From Bacillota bacterium (GTDB lineage: Bacteria > Bacillota > Bacilli > Paenibacillales > Paenibacillaceae), in NCBI GenBank assembly GCA_023460795.1, contig JAEWPC010000011.1, forward strand, positions 124,001 through 188,000: 64,000 bases of DNA, written 5' to 3'. The stretch's first letter is position 1. Every line of letters starts with the position of its first letter. The notes below the pieces were generated by a model that saw only the letters and a program-made list of their open reading frames with translations, was not told the DNA's origin and made no database searches. Positions 43,576-52,172 of the stretch are shown here, piece by piece. Position numbers and translations under genes: made by a program.

Positions 43576-46287
43576 TTGTCGAAACTGCCTTATCAAGTCC
43601 AAGCAGACCTTCAGTCGACCGGTAATTCCTACCGTTACTATCGTCTGCAAGCGTTGGAGGAACAGGGTGTAGGCCCGGTCTCCAAACTCCCGTTCTCGAT
43701 CAAAGTTTTGCTGGAAGCAGCCATCCGTCAATACGACGGCCGCGGAATTACCCAAGAGCACGTCAAGCAATTGGCGAACTGGGCTAACGGACGCGAAGAC
43801 AAAGAAATCCCGCTCATCCCTGCACGTATCGTCCTTCAGGACTTTACGGGCGTACCGGTCGTCGTAGACCTCGCGGCGATGCGCGAGACGGTTAAGCAAG
43901 CCGGCGGCGACCCTAACCGGATCAACCCGCTCGTACCGGTCGATCTCGTTATCGACCACTCCGTCATGGTAGATGCGTTCGGCACGGCCGACGCTCTCAA
44001 GACGAATACGGACATCGAGTTCGAACGCAATAACGAACGTTACCGCTTCCTGCGTTGGGCTCAAACCGCGTTCGATAACTTCCGCGCGGTTCCTCCGGGA
44101 ACGGGTATCGTTCACCAAGTTAACTTGGAGTACCTGGCATCCGTTGCCGCAACGAAAACGAAAAACGGCGTAACCGAAGTGTACCCGGACTCCCTCGTCG
44201 GTACGGACTCCCATACGACGATGATCAACGGTCTCGGCGTCGTAGGCTGGGGCGTCGGCGGTATCGAAGCCGAGGCTTGCATGCTCGGTCAACCGCTGTA
44301 CTTCGTCATGCCTGAAGTTATCGGCTTCAAGCTGACCGGCAAGCTCGCGGAAGGCGCTACGGCGACCGACCTCGCGCTCACCGTTACCCAAATGCTCCGC
44401 AAAAAAGGCGTCGTAGGCAAATTCGTCGAGTTCTTCGGCCCTGGTCTTTCCAACATCAGCTTGGCTGACCGCGCGACGGTTGCCAACATGGCTCCTGAAT
44501 ACGGCGCGACGATCGGCTTCTTCCCGATCGACGAAGAAGCGCTTAATTACATGCGCCTGACGGGCCGCGAGGAAGCTCAAATCGAGCTCGTTCGCGACTA
44601 CTACAAAGCGCAAGACATGTTCCGTACGGACGCGACTCCGGATCCGGTATTCACCGACATCCTCGAGCTCGACCTGTCCTCGATCGTACCGAGCCTTGCA
44701 GGTCCTAAGCGTCCGCAAGACCGCGTCGAGCTGACGAACATGAAGCAAAACTTCAACGATGCGATCCGCAATCCGATCGACAAAGGCGGTTTCGGCCTGG
44801 AGGGCGACAAAATCGCGAATTCCGTTGAAATCAAGCATCCTAACGGCAAGACGAGCAAGATGGACACGGGCGCCGTCGTTATCGCGGCGATCACGAGCTG
44901 TACGAACACGTCCAACCCAAGCGTTATGGTAGGCGCGGGTCTCGTCGCTAAGAAAGCCGTCGAGCTCGGTTTGACCAAGCCGGGTTACGTGAAGAGCTCC
45001 CTGACTCCAGGTTCCCTGGTCGTTACAGACTACTTGGTTAAAGCAGGCCTCTTGCCTTACCTCGAGAAAATCGGCTTCTACGTCGCCGGCTACGGCTGCG
45101 CGACTTGTATCGGTAACTCCGGTCCGTTGCCGGACGAAGTCAGCCAAGCGATCGCCGACAACGAAATGACGGTAGCCGCGGTCATCTCCGGTAACCGTAA
45201 CTTCGAAGGCCGCGTACACGCGCAAGTCAAAGCGAACTATCTTGCTTCGCCTCCGCTCGTCGTCGCTTACGCGCTTGCAGGTACGGTCAACATCGACCTG
45301 ACCAAAGATCCGATCGGTTATGGCAACGACAACAAGCCGGTATATCTGAAAGATATTTGGCCTACGAACGAAGAAATCCAACAAGCGGTTCAAGCTTCGC
45401 TCACGCCTGCGATGTTCCGCGCCAAATACGAGAACGTATTTACGCAGAACCAGCAATGGAACGAAATTCCCGTGCCGAAAGGCGATCTGTACGAGTGGGA
45501 CGACAAGTCCACGTACATCGCGAACCCGCCGTTCTTCCAAGGCCTTGCGCCTCAAGCCGGCGATATCGCGGATATCAACGGCGCTCGCGTGCTCGCTCTG
45601 ATGGGCGACTCCGTAACGACCGACCATATCTCGCCTGCCGGCAACATCAAAGCCGACAGCCCTGCGGGCAAATACTTGCTCGAGCATGGCGTCAAGAAAG
45701 AAGACTTCAACTCGTACGGCTCCCGTCGCGGTCACCACGAGGTCATGATGCGCGGTACGTTCGCCAACATCCGTATCCGCAACCAAGTGGCGCCAGGCAC
45801 CGAAGGCGGCGTAACGACTTACCTCCCGACGAACGAAGTGATGTCCATCTACGACGCGTCGATGAAATATCAAGCGTCCGGCACGAACCTCGTCGTCATC
45901 GCAGGCAAAGAGTACGGCACCGGCAGCTCCCGCGACTGGGCGGCTAAAGGCACGTTCCTGCTCGGCGTCAAAGCCGTCATCGCCGAAAGCTTCGAGCGCA
46001 TTCACCGCGCTAACCTGGTCGGCATGGGCGTTCTTCCGCTTCAATTCAAAGCGGGCGACTCTTGGAAATCGCTCGGCATCACGGGCCGCGAAACGTTCGA
46101 ATTCAACGGTCTATCCAACGACGTGCAACCGGGCCAGACGATCACGGTTACCGCTAAGCGCGAAGACGGCACTAGCTTCGACTTCACGGCTATCGTGCGT
46201 CTCGACTCCCTCGTCGACGTCGACTACTACCGCAACAGCGGCATTCTGCAGACGGTTCTCCGTCAAATGCTCGCTAACCAAGCTTAA
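43576..46287 (+). CDS. acnA: Aconitate hydratase
   Basis: A 903-residue monomeric aconitase of the AcnA/IRP1 type that interconverts citrate and isocitrate in the TCA cycle. The 4Fe-4S cysteines are Cys442 (TSCTNTSNPSV), Cys508 and Cys511 (YGCATCIGNSG). GTDSHTTMINGLGVVGWGVGGIEAEA and the C-terminal GKEYGTGSSRDWAAKG are typical. The TTG start at 43576 lies 9 bases after AGGAGG. A terminator follows. Codon use is strongly biased, as for a highly expressed gene. Confidence 0.97.
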   Translation: MSKLPYQVQADLQSTGNSYRYYRLQALEEQGVGPVSKLPFSIKVLLEAAIRQYDGRGITQEHVKQLANWANGREDKEIPLIPARIVLQDFTGVPVVVDLAAMRETVKQAGGDPNRINPLVPVDLVIDHSVMVDAFGTADALKTNTDIEFERNNERYRFLRWAQTAFDNFRAVPPGTGIVHQVNLEYLASVAATKTKNGVTEVYPDSLVGTDSHTTMINGLGVVGWGVGGIEAEACMLGQPLYFVMPEVIGFKLTGKLAEGATATDLALTVTQMLRKKGVVGKFVEFFGPGLSNISLADRATVANMAPEYGATIGFFPIDEEALNYMRLTGREEAQIELVRDYYKAQDMFRTDATPDPVFTDILELDLSSIVPSLAGPKRPQDRVELTNMKQNFNDAIRNPIDKGGFGLEGDKIANSVEIKHPNGKTSKMDTGAVVIAAITSCTNTSNPSVMVGAGLVAKKAVELGLTKPGYVKSSLTPGSLVVTDYLVKAGLLPYLEKIGFYVAGYGCATCIGNSGPLPDEVSQAIADNEMTVAAVISGNRNFEGRVHAQVKANYLASPPLVVAYALAGTVNIDLTKDPIGYGNDNKPVYLKDIWPTNEEIQQAVQASLTPAMFRAKYENVFTQNQQWNEIPVPKGDLYEWDDKSTYIANPPFFQGLAPQAGDIADINGARVLALMGDSVTTDHISPAGNIKADSPAGKYLLEHGVKKEDFNSYGSRRGHHEVMMRGTFANIRIRNQVAPGTEGGVTTYLPTNEVMSIYDASMKYQASGTNLVVIAGKEYGTGSSRDWAAKGTFLLGVKAVIAESFERIHRANLVGMGVLPLQFKAGDSWKSLGITGRETFEFNGLSNDVQPGQTITVTAKREDGTSFDFTAIVRLDSLVDVDYYRNSGILQTVLRQMLANQA

Positions 46288-46300
46288 TCGTCTCTAACGT

Positions 46301-46345
46301 AGAAGACCTTCCCGTATCCTATGGATGCCGGAAGGTCTTCTTTTC
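46301..46345 (+). terminator. acnA terminator
   Basis: AGAAGACCTTCC / GGAAGGTCTTCT stem followed by TTTTCG. Confidence 0.85.
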
Positions 46346-46433
46346 GTCTAAGCGCCCTTTTCGAAAAATACGCTTATATAGGGTATAATGTTACCGACCT
46401 CATCGTCGAATCGTACGTTTAGGAGTGACCTCA

Positions 46434-47486
46434 TTGACCTCGAGACCGAAGTACTCGTTACGCCGTTCATGGAAGCTGCCGCTCGTCGGCCTGCTGATCG
46501 CCTTATATTTGTTCGCCTATCTGAAGTCGTGGCCTTACGTCATCACCGGCCCGGGCTCGGCCGATCCCATTCATTCGCGCGTGGAAACCGGGCATCAGCT
46601 CGATCAGCAAGGACAGTTCCTGTTCGTCACCGTCTCTTCGCGGTCGAAACCGAACTTATTCTCTCTGCTATACGCCAAGCTGAACCCGAAGCTCGACATC
46701 CAGACCGAGGCGAAGGCAACCGGCGGCCGCACGAATCTGGAAGCTTACCGTAACCTGCTCGCATGGATGCGCGACAGTTCCGAGAACATCGCGATGGTTG
46801 CGGCTTACAACGCGATGGGCAAGAAGATCGACTACGAGGAGCAAGGCGTCATCGTCGTCAACTTCCTACCCGGCTCCAAGGCTCCCGAGGGCGGCTTGCA
46901 GGAAGGCGACATCATCACGCAGATCGACGGGCAAGACACGACGAAATTCGAAGATTTCCTCAAGTACATATCCGGCAAAAAACCAGGCGACGTCGTAAAG
47001 GTATCCGGAAAGCGTGGAGACAAGACGTTCAAAGCGACTTTAACGCTCATGAAGCTGGACGACGGGCGTACCGGCATCGGATTCCAACGGGACATCGTGC
47101 TTAAAGTGACGCCGCCGGACCCTGTCAAATTCGATTTCAGCGATATCGGCGGTCCGTCCGCCGGCCTAATGATGACGCTCGAGATTATCTCCCAGCTCAC
47201 CGACGAGGATTTGACCAGAGGGTACAAAATCGCGGGAACCGGCACGATCGCCATGGACGGAGCCGTAGGCCAGATCGGCGGCATCAACTACAAGCTAATG
47301 GCCGCGGACAACGAGAATGCCGACTACTTCCTCGTGCCGTACTCGGGGGACTTCTCGAACTGGAAGCTCGCCGAGGAGACGGTCAAGAAGTACGACCTCT
47401 CGCCTAAGCTCGTCAAGGTCGCGACGCTGGACGACGCGGTTAAGTTCCTGAAGGAGCTTCCGGCCAAAGCGGAGCCGGCGAAGTGA
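46434..47486 (+). CDS. ylbL: PDZ and Lon-type protease (YlbL/SepM family)
   Basis: A 350-residue membrane-anchored serine protease. One N-terminal transmembrane segment (about residues 15-35) precedes a PDZ domain (FLPGSKAPEGGLQEGDIITQIDGQ) and a Lon S16 domain. The catalytic Ser is in DIGGPSAGLMMTLEI and the Lys in VGQIGGINYKLMAA. SepM of streptococci trims a competence peptide and YlbL of B. subtilis clears the division inhibitor YneA; the substrate here is unknown. The TTG at 46434 lies 8 bases after AGGAG; the GTG at 46425 falls inside the ribosome site. Confidence 0.92.
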   Translation: MTSRPKYSLRRSWKLPLVGLLIALYLFAYLKSWPYVITGPGSADPIHSRVETGHQLDQQGQFLFVTVSSRSKPNLFSLLYAKLNPKLDIQTEAKATGGRTNLEAYRNLLAWMRDSSENIAMVAAYNAMGKKIDYEEQGVIVVNFLPGSKAPEGGLQEGDIITQIDGQDTTKFEDFLKYISGKKPGDVVKVSGKRGDKTFKATLTLMKLDDGRTGIGFQRDIVLKVTPPDPVKFDFSDIGGPSAGLMMTLEIISQLTDEDLTRGYKIAGTGTIAMDGAVGQIGGINYKLMAADNENADYFLVPYSGDFSNWKLAEETVKKYDLSPKLVKVATLDDAVKFLKELPAKAEPAK

Positions 47487-47511
47487 GTTCACTGTTTGCT
47501 AGAAATAAAAC

Positions 47512-47553
47512 ACGCCGCTAACTCCGTTTTCGGAGCTGGCGGCGTATTTATTT
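47512..47553 (+). terminator. Terminator of the YlbL-type protease gene
   Basis: ACGCCGCTAACTCCG / CGGAGCTGGCGGCGT stem with TTTT loop and ATTTATTTG tail. Confidence 0.72.
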
Positions 47554-47560
47554 GTACACA

Positions 47561-47713
47561 GTGACTAGTTACCCGATTTCTTCGGCTATCTCCCGCTCAT
47601 GCGTGCCATCAAGTGACTAGTTACCCGATTTCTTCGGCTATCTCCCGCTCATGCGTACCATCAAGTAACTAGTTGCCCGATTTTTTCGGCTATCTCCTGC
47701 TCATGCGTGCCAA
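47561..47713. repeat. Three tandem 52-bp repeats
   Basis: Units start at 47561, 47613 and 47665, each beginning GTRACTAGTTRCCCGATTT and ending near ATGCGTRCCATCAA. The first two are almost identical and the third has several changes. They lie between converging genes and do not encode protein. Confidence 0.92.
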
Positions 47714-47734
47714 CACACACTACCATGCCTCGAT

Positions 47735-48484
47735 TTAACCCAGAAGCGCGCCCATGCGTCTTGCCGCCTCCACGATGGCGGGGGCGTGCTCGTGCATGAT
47801 GTCCGGCGTCAGCCGGTTGGACGGGCCGGATACCGCGAGCGCGGCGACCAGCTTGCCGGAGCGATTGAAGATCGGGGCCGCCACGGCCGCTGCGCCGGGT
47901 TCGCGTTCCTCGAAGCTCGTCGCGTAGCCGGCAGCTAGGATCTCGTCAAGCTGCCGCGCGAACGTTTGACGCTGCAATCCAACAGGCCAAGCCGGGTCGG
48001 CCATGACGAGGCTGCGGACGACAGGTTCGTCGAAGGCGAGCAGCACTTTGCTCGAGGCGCCGACCGAGAGCGGCAAGCGCGCGCCTACCGAGGCTACGCG
48101 GCGGATCGCCTGCGTGCTCTGCACCGCTTGGATTCTGACCCGCTCCATATGGTCGCGCACGTACAAGCTGACCGTCTCGCCTAGCTCGTCCCGCAATCGC
48201 TCCATCTCCGGCAGCAGCATGACCGAAGGATCGTCCGAACGCGACAGATGCGCCGATAGCTCAAGTACGCTTAAGCCTAGCCGGTATTTGTCCGTCGCCG
48301 CGTCCCGTTTAACGAAGCCTTTCACCTCTAACGTCGCTAATAAACGGAATACGGTACTCTTATGAAGGCCGACCCGACCGGCGATCTCCGTTAACCCCCA
48401 CTCGCTTCCCGAAGCGAAACAGAGCAGCACGTCGAGCGCTCGCTCAACGGCTCTAACCGTCTTTTTGTCCTCCTCCATCCTCAC
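47735..48484 (-). CDS. IclR-family transcriptional regulator
   Basis: A 249-residue regulator. The N-terminal winged helix (TVRAVERALDVLLCFASGSEWGLTEIAGRVGLHKSTVFRLLATLEVKGFV) is followed by the GAF-like effector domain (FEEREPGAAAVAAPIFNRSGKLVAALAVSGPSNRL). The effector is unknown. Two starts are possible, GTG at 48484 and ATG at 48478. A TGTTTCA-N5-TGAAAC dyad lies just upstream and also before acnA, so autoregulation and control of aconitase are inferred. Confidence 0.92.
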   Translation of the reverse strand: MRMEEDKKTVRAVERALDVLLCFASGSEWGLTEIAGRVGLHKSTVFRLLATLEVKGFVKRDAATDKYRLGLSVLELSAHLSRSDDPSVMLLPEMERLRDELGETVSLYVRDHMERVRIQAVQSTQAIRRVASVGARLPLSVGASSKVLLAFDEPVVRSLVMADPAWPVGLQRQTFARQLDEILAAGYATSFEEREPGAAAVAAPIFNRSGKLVAALAVSGPSNRLTPDIMHEHAPAIVEAARRMGALLG

Positions 48485-48500
48485 CGTACCTCCTTATAAT

Positions 48501-48559
48501 TGTTTCATTGAGTGAAACCCTGTTACGCCTAGTATAACACCTATCCCCCTCCGCGTAAA
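48501..48559 (-). promoter_or_regulatory. Promoter and candidate operator of the IclR-family gene
   Basis: Minus strand -35 TTTACG (48559-48554), 17-base spacer, -10 TATACT (48536-48531), then the dyad TGTTTCA-N5-TGAAACC at 48501-48519 between promoter and start codon. Hexamers and spacer equal those of acnA. Confidence 0.65.
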
Positions 48560-48690
48560 TATTGGAAGCGCTTTATTACAGTTTCATTACGGCGTTTTTA
48601 CAAGTAAGCGCGGCTCATTGACGCTTAGATTCCTGAGCTCTACGATGAGAATATATTAATGAAAGCGCACGCAGAGAGAGGCGATTACGC

Positions 48691-49713
48691 ATGACGACGA
48701 TGTCGACCCCCCTACCTCTCGGAGGCGCCGGATCGCTTCCCGCACCGGCCATCCCATCCGTTCGAAGGCGCGCTCATCGCGTATGGCGCACCGCCTTCAA
48801 CGTTGCACTCATCTCTCTAAGCTGTATTCTCGCTATTTTATTCTCTCTTCATGCCTATGTCGCTTATAAACTCGCGCACCCGCCCGTCGCTGCGCTTGCA
48901 TCCAACCCGATGTTGGCCGTTCAGCTCGATTATTCCGAGGTAACTTTCCCGAGCGCGGACGGCAAGACGTTGGTCGATGGCTGGTGGATTCCTGCGGCGG
49001 ACAGCCGCAAAACGGTCGTGCTCAGCCACGGCTACGGCACGAACCGGGAAGAGTCCTGGGTACCGATGTACGGGCTTGCCTCCCTGCTGCACGATCGGAG
49101 CTATAACGTGCTTATGTTCGACTACGGGTTCGCCAGCCGAACCCATTACTCCCCAGCGACCGGAGGCTTGACCGAATCCGATCAACTGATCGGCGCCATA
49201 CGTTACGCCCGTTCGCAGCACAGCGACGAGCTCGTCGTATGGGGGTTCTCGATGGGTGCCGGCACCGCGCTGCAAGCCGCGCTGAAATCGGAGCCCGTAG
49301 ACGCGATGATTCTGGACAGCACGTTCCTGCCGGACGATGAAACGCTATACTATAATCTACGCCAGCAGATCAACGTACCGAAAGATCCTACCGTCTCTCT
49401 GATCCGCCTGTTTTTCCCGCTCATGAGCGGTTCGTCGCTCGCCGATATCCCTTCTGCGGAGGTGCAGAGCACGGCCTTTGATTTTCCGATCTTCCTGATC
49501 CATGGCACCGCGGACGACAAAGCCCCTACTTATCTCGCCGAGAATATCGCCCGCTCGCAGACGAACGAGCTGTCGCGGTTATGGATCGTTCAGGATGCGA
49601 TTCACGAGATGATCTTCCGCACGCATCAAGAAGAATATATCGCGCGCACGACGGCGTTCCTAGACGAAGTCGACGTCTCATCCGCAGCCAAACAAACTCA
49701 ATCGGTCATATAG
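48691..49713 (+). CDS. Membrane-anchored alpha/beta hydrolase
   Basis: A 340-residue serine hydrolase with one transmembrane segment near residues 37-58. The catalytic triad candidates are Ser187 in GFSMGAG, Asp275 in HGTADDKAP and His305 in DAIHEMI; the oxyanion region is LSHGYGTNRE. It resembles the YfhR/BAAT-like group of poorly characterised hydrolases. The predicted topology leaves the catalytic domain outside the cell. Substrate unknown. Confidence 0.88.
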   Translation: MTTMSTPLPLGGAGSLPAPAIPSVRRRAHRVWRTAFNVALISLSCILAILFSLHAYVAYKLAHPPVAALASNPMLAVQLDYSEVTFPSADGKTLVDGWWIPAADSRKTVVLSHGYGTNREESWVPMYGLASLLHDRSYNVLMFDYGFASRTHYSPATGGLTESDQLIGAIRYARSQHSDELVVWGFSMGAGTALQAALKSEPVDAMILDSTFLPDDETLYYNLRQQINVPKDPTVSLIRLFFPLMSGSSLADIPSAEVQSTAFDFPIFLIHGTADDKAPTYLAENIARSQTNELSRLWIVQDAIHEMIFRTHQEEYIARTTAFLDEVDVSSAAKQTQSVI

Positions 49714-49792
49714 CGAGCATAAGAACTCCCCTCCCGTGCATACGTTGGGTAAGAAGACGACCTTACGCGACGTACGAGGAGGGGTTATATTT

Positions 49793-50914
49793 ATGTTGCC
49801 GAATAACGGCGATCGGTTGCCGCTGCGATTGCTGGACGACATCGTCGCCAGCTCGACCCAAAAGCAGGAGCACGCGGCCGCCATCAGACAGCTCATCCCC
49901 GAGCTTGAGCCGCCTTATGCGCAACTGCTTCGAGAGTGGGAGCAAGCGTTCGCCCAGACGCGCGATATCGTGCAACGGGCGAAACAAGAACTAAGAGGGG
50001 CGGGCAAAAACCGTTCAGACGTCACGTACGATGCTTGGGGCGTTCGATTGCCGCAGCTCGTTCAGAGCGCGTTGCACCAATCTCAAGCGTTCGCCCAGCA
50101 TCTGCGGCTATTGCAAGCCCACAGCGATGCCATTCGTTCGTTGCCTGACCATGCTTTGCCCCGCATCGACGATGCATCCGCCGACACGCCGGAAGGCTAT
50201 GGCGGACCGGAGCCCGCGGATAGCCTGAGCCGCCCCTCATCGCCCGGTCAGATGGACGCGACGAATCCAAGCACGTTGTCACCCTATGCCGTCCCGATCG
50301 GCGGCCATACGCTCCCTCCGCTCCCTTATTCTTATAAAGCGCTCGAGCCCTGGATCGACGAGAAGACGATGAAAATCCATCACGACAAGCACCATCAAAG
50401 CTACGTGGACGGCTTGAACAAAGCGGAGGTTAAGCTGGCGGAAGCCCGAAAATCCGGAGATTTCGATCTCGTGAAGCATTGGGAGAGAGAGCTTGCGTTC
50501 AATGGGGCCGGTCACTACTTGCACACGATTTTCTGGGATGCGATGTCGCCTAAAGGCGGGGGCAAACCGTCCGGCCTGCTGCATCAGGATATCGAGCGCA
50601 GCTTCGGAAGCTTCGACGCGTTCAAGAAGCAGTTCACGGAGGCGGCGAATAAAGTCGAGGGCGGGGGTTGGGCCATTCTCGTCTGGAGCCCGAGAAGCCA
50701 CCGTCTGGAGATCCTAACGGCAGAGAAGCACCAGAACCTGTCCCAATGGGACGCTATTCCGTTACTGCCGCTGGATGTCTGGGAGCATGCATACTACTTG
50801 AAGCATCAGAATGATCGGGCGGCGTACGTGAAGGATTGGTGGAACGTCGTGAATTGGCCTTATGTGGCGCTAAGACATCAAGAAGCGATGAAGCTGCAAT
50901 GGGTTCCGTTCTGA
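49793..50914 (+). CDS. sodF: Fe/Mn superoxide dismutase with long N-terminal extension (SodF-like)
   Basis: A 373-residue protein whose C-terminal 200 residues are an Fe/Mn superoxide dismutase. Metal ligands are His196 (KIHHDKHH), His244 (GAGHYLHTIFW), Asp328 and His332 (DVWEHAYY). The first 170 residues are an unrelated, Gln/Leu-rich helical region and a Pro/Ser linker, as in SodF of bacilli but longer. No signal peptide is seen. The ATG at 49793 follows GAGGAGG. A canonical sodA starts at 63681, so this is a second, non-housekeeping enzyme. The metal cannot be assigned from sequence. Confidence 0.88.
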   Translation: MLPNNGDRLPLRLLDDIVASSTQKQEHAAAIRQLIPELEPPYAQLLREWEQAFAQTRDIVQRAKQELRGAGKNRSDVTYDAWGVRLPQLVQSALHQSQAFAQHLRLLQAHSDAIRSLPDHALPRIDDASADTPEGYGGPEPADSLSRPSSPGQMDATNPSTLSPYAVPIGGHTLPPLPYSYKALEPWIDEKTMKIHHDKHHQSYVDGLNKAEVKLAEARKSGDFDLVKHWERELAFNGAGHYLHTIFWDAMSPKGGGKPSGLLHQDIERSFGSFDAFKKQFTEAANKVEGGGWAILVWSPRSHRLEILTAEKHQNLSQWDAIPLLPLDVWEHAYYLKHQNDRAAYVKDWWNVVNWPYVALRHQEAMKLQWVPF

Positions 50915-50922
50915 TCCCGCAT

Positions 50923-50974
50923 ACAAAAGGGGCTTTCCAGCAAGCCGGTCACGGCCATGCGGGAAAGCCCCCTT
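50923..50974. terminator. Terminator between the SodF-like and oxidoreductase genes
   Basis: AAGGGGCTTTCC / GGAAAGCCCCCTT stem with TTTTGTATG on the minus strand; it serves the oxidoreductase gene and perhaps both. Confidence 0.7.
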
Positions 50975-50978
50975 GAAC

Positions 50979-52055
50979 TTACAGGCTCCAGTCCAGCTTC
51001 ACTTCGCTGCCGGTACGGGAAGATTCGTAGATCGCGTCGATGATCAAATTGCTGCGCAAACCGGTTTCCGCCGATGTCCAAGGCGTCTTGCCATCGCGGA
51101 CGCATTCGATGAAGTGGCGGCTGAGGCGAACGCGCGCGCCTTCGTCTTCCGCCGGCGGCTGCAGCTCGATGTCGACGGTCTGGTCGAAGCGCTCGGTCAA
51201 GAACTTGCCGGTGCTGCCGCGCAGCACGGCGCCGCCGTCGGAGCCCATCAGGTGCAGGAACGGAGCGCTGTCCGTATCCATGTGGACCGCCCAGCTGACT
51301 TCGAGCGTCAACGAGGTGCCGTCTTCCATCTTAATGATGGCCGTCGCCAAATCCTCGACGTCGTAGATGCCGTTCCAGTCCGGCTTGCCCCAGTTGCCGA
51401 TCCCTTTCTTGCGAGGACCGAATTCCGCGTACGTAGAACCGTATACGGACACCGGCTTCGGTTCGCCCATCAGGAAGAACGCCAGATCCAGCATGTGAAC
51501 GCCGATATCGATCAGCGGGCCGCCGCCGGATTGCGAATGCTGCGTGAACCAAGTTCCCCAGCCCGGGATGCCCTTGCGGCGGTACCAGCCGGTCTTAGCC
51601 GTATAGATGTTGCCTAGCTCGCCGCGCTCGACTTGGCTTTTCACCTGCAGCGAGAGCGGCTCCCAACGCATTTGGTGCGCAACCATGACGGTTTTGCCCG
51701 TGCGCTTCTGGGCGCGGACGATTTCTTTGGCCGCGGCGGAATCGAGACCCATCGGCTTCTCGACCAGCACGTGCTTGCCATGCTCCAGCGCCATAATCGT
51801 AAGCGGAGCGTGCGCGGAGTTAGGCACGGCGACGATCACCGCGTCGACGTCCTCGCGACGAATGAGTTCCTCCGGCGATGGAGATACGACGGAGATACCG
51901 TATTGCTGAGCTCTCTGCTCCGCGAGCGGCAAGTAGGCGTCCGTAATCGCCACGAATTCGCAATCGTCCTTCAGCTTGCCGAATTCCTGCAAATGCACGT
52001 TCCCGATGTTACCTGCTCCGATCAAGCCGAGGCGAAGTTTTTTTGTACTGGACAT
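50979..52055 (-). CDS. Gfo/Idh/MocA family oxidoreductase
   Basis: A 358-residue NAD(P)-dependent oxidoreductase. The Rossmann motif is GLIGAGNIGNVH, the conserved Glu-Lys-Pro is in HVLVEKPMGLD, and the catalytic region is GGGPLIDIGVHMLDLAFFLMG with the His of the Asp-x3-His pair. Family members act on sugars, inositols and their derivatives; the substrate cannot be told. The ATG follows GGGAGG. Monocistronic by context. Confidence 0.92.
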   Translation of the reverse strand: MSSTKKLRLGLIGAGNIGNVHLQEFGKLKDDCEFVAITDAYLPLAEQRAQQYGISVVSPSPEELIRREDVDAVIVAVPNSAHAPLTIMALEHGKHVLVEKPMGLDSAAAKEIVRAQKRTGKTVMVAHQMRWEPLSLQVKSQVERGELGNIYTAKTGWYRRKGIPGWGTWFTQHSQSGGGPLIDIGVHMLDLAFFLMGEPKPVSVYGSTYAEFGPRKKGIGNWGKPDWNGIYDVEDLATAIIKMEDGTSLTLEVSWAVHMDTDSAPFLHLMGSDGGAVLRGSTGKFLTERFDQTVDIELQPPAEDEGARVRLSRHFIECVRDGKTPWTSAETGLRSNLIIDAIYESSRTGSEVKLDWSL

Positions 52056-52172
52056 GAATCTCGATTCCTCCCGTAGCTGTTCCTGAAATAACTGCCTGCT
52101 TCCATCATAAATCAGGAGACGCCGCTCGGGTGAGCATCAATTTGGCTTACTTCTTATGGTCATTTGCCCGTC

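Noticed and set aside
43390..46044. An 884-codon open frame on the minus strand opposite acnA
   Set aside because: It is antisense to a certain aconitase gene with strong codon bias. The translation is Arg/Asp/Val-rich without any domain, and it has no ribosome site; it is a shadow of GC-rich codon use.
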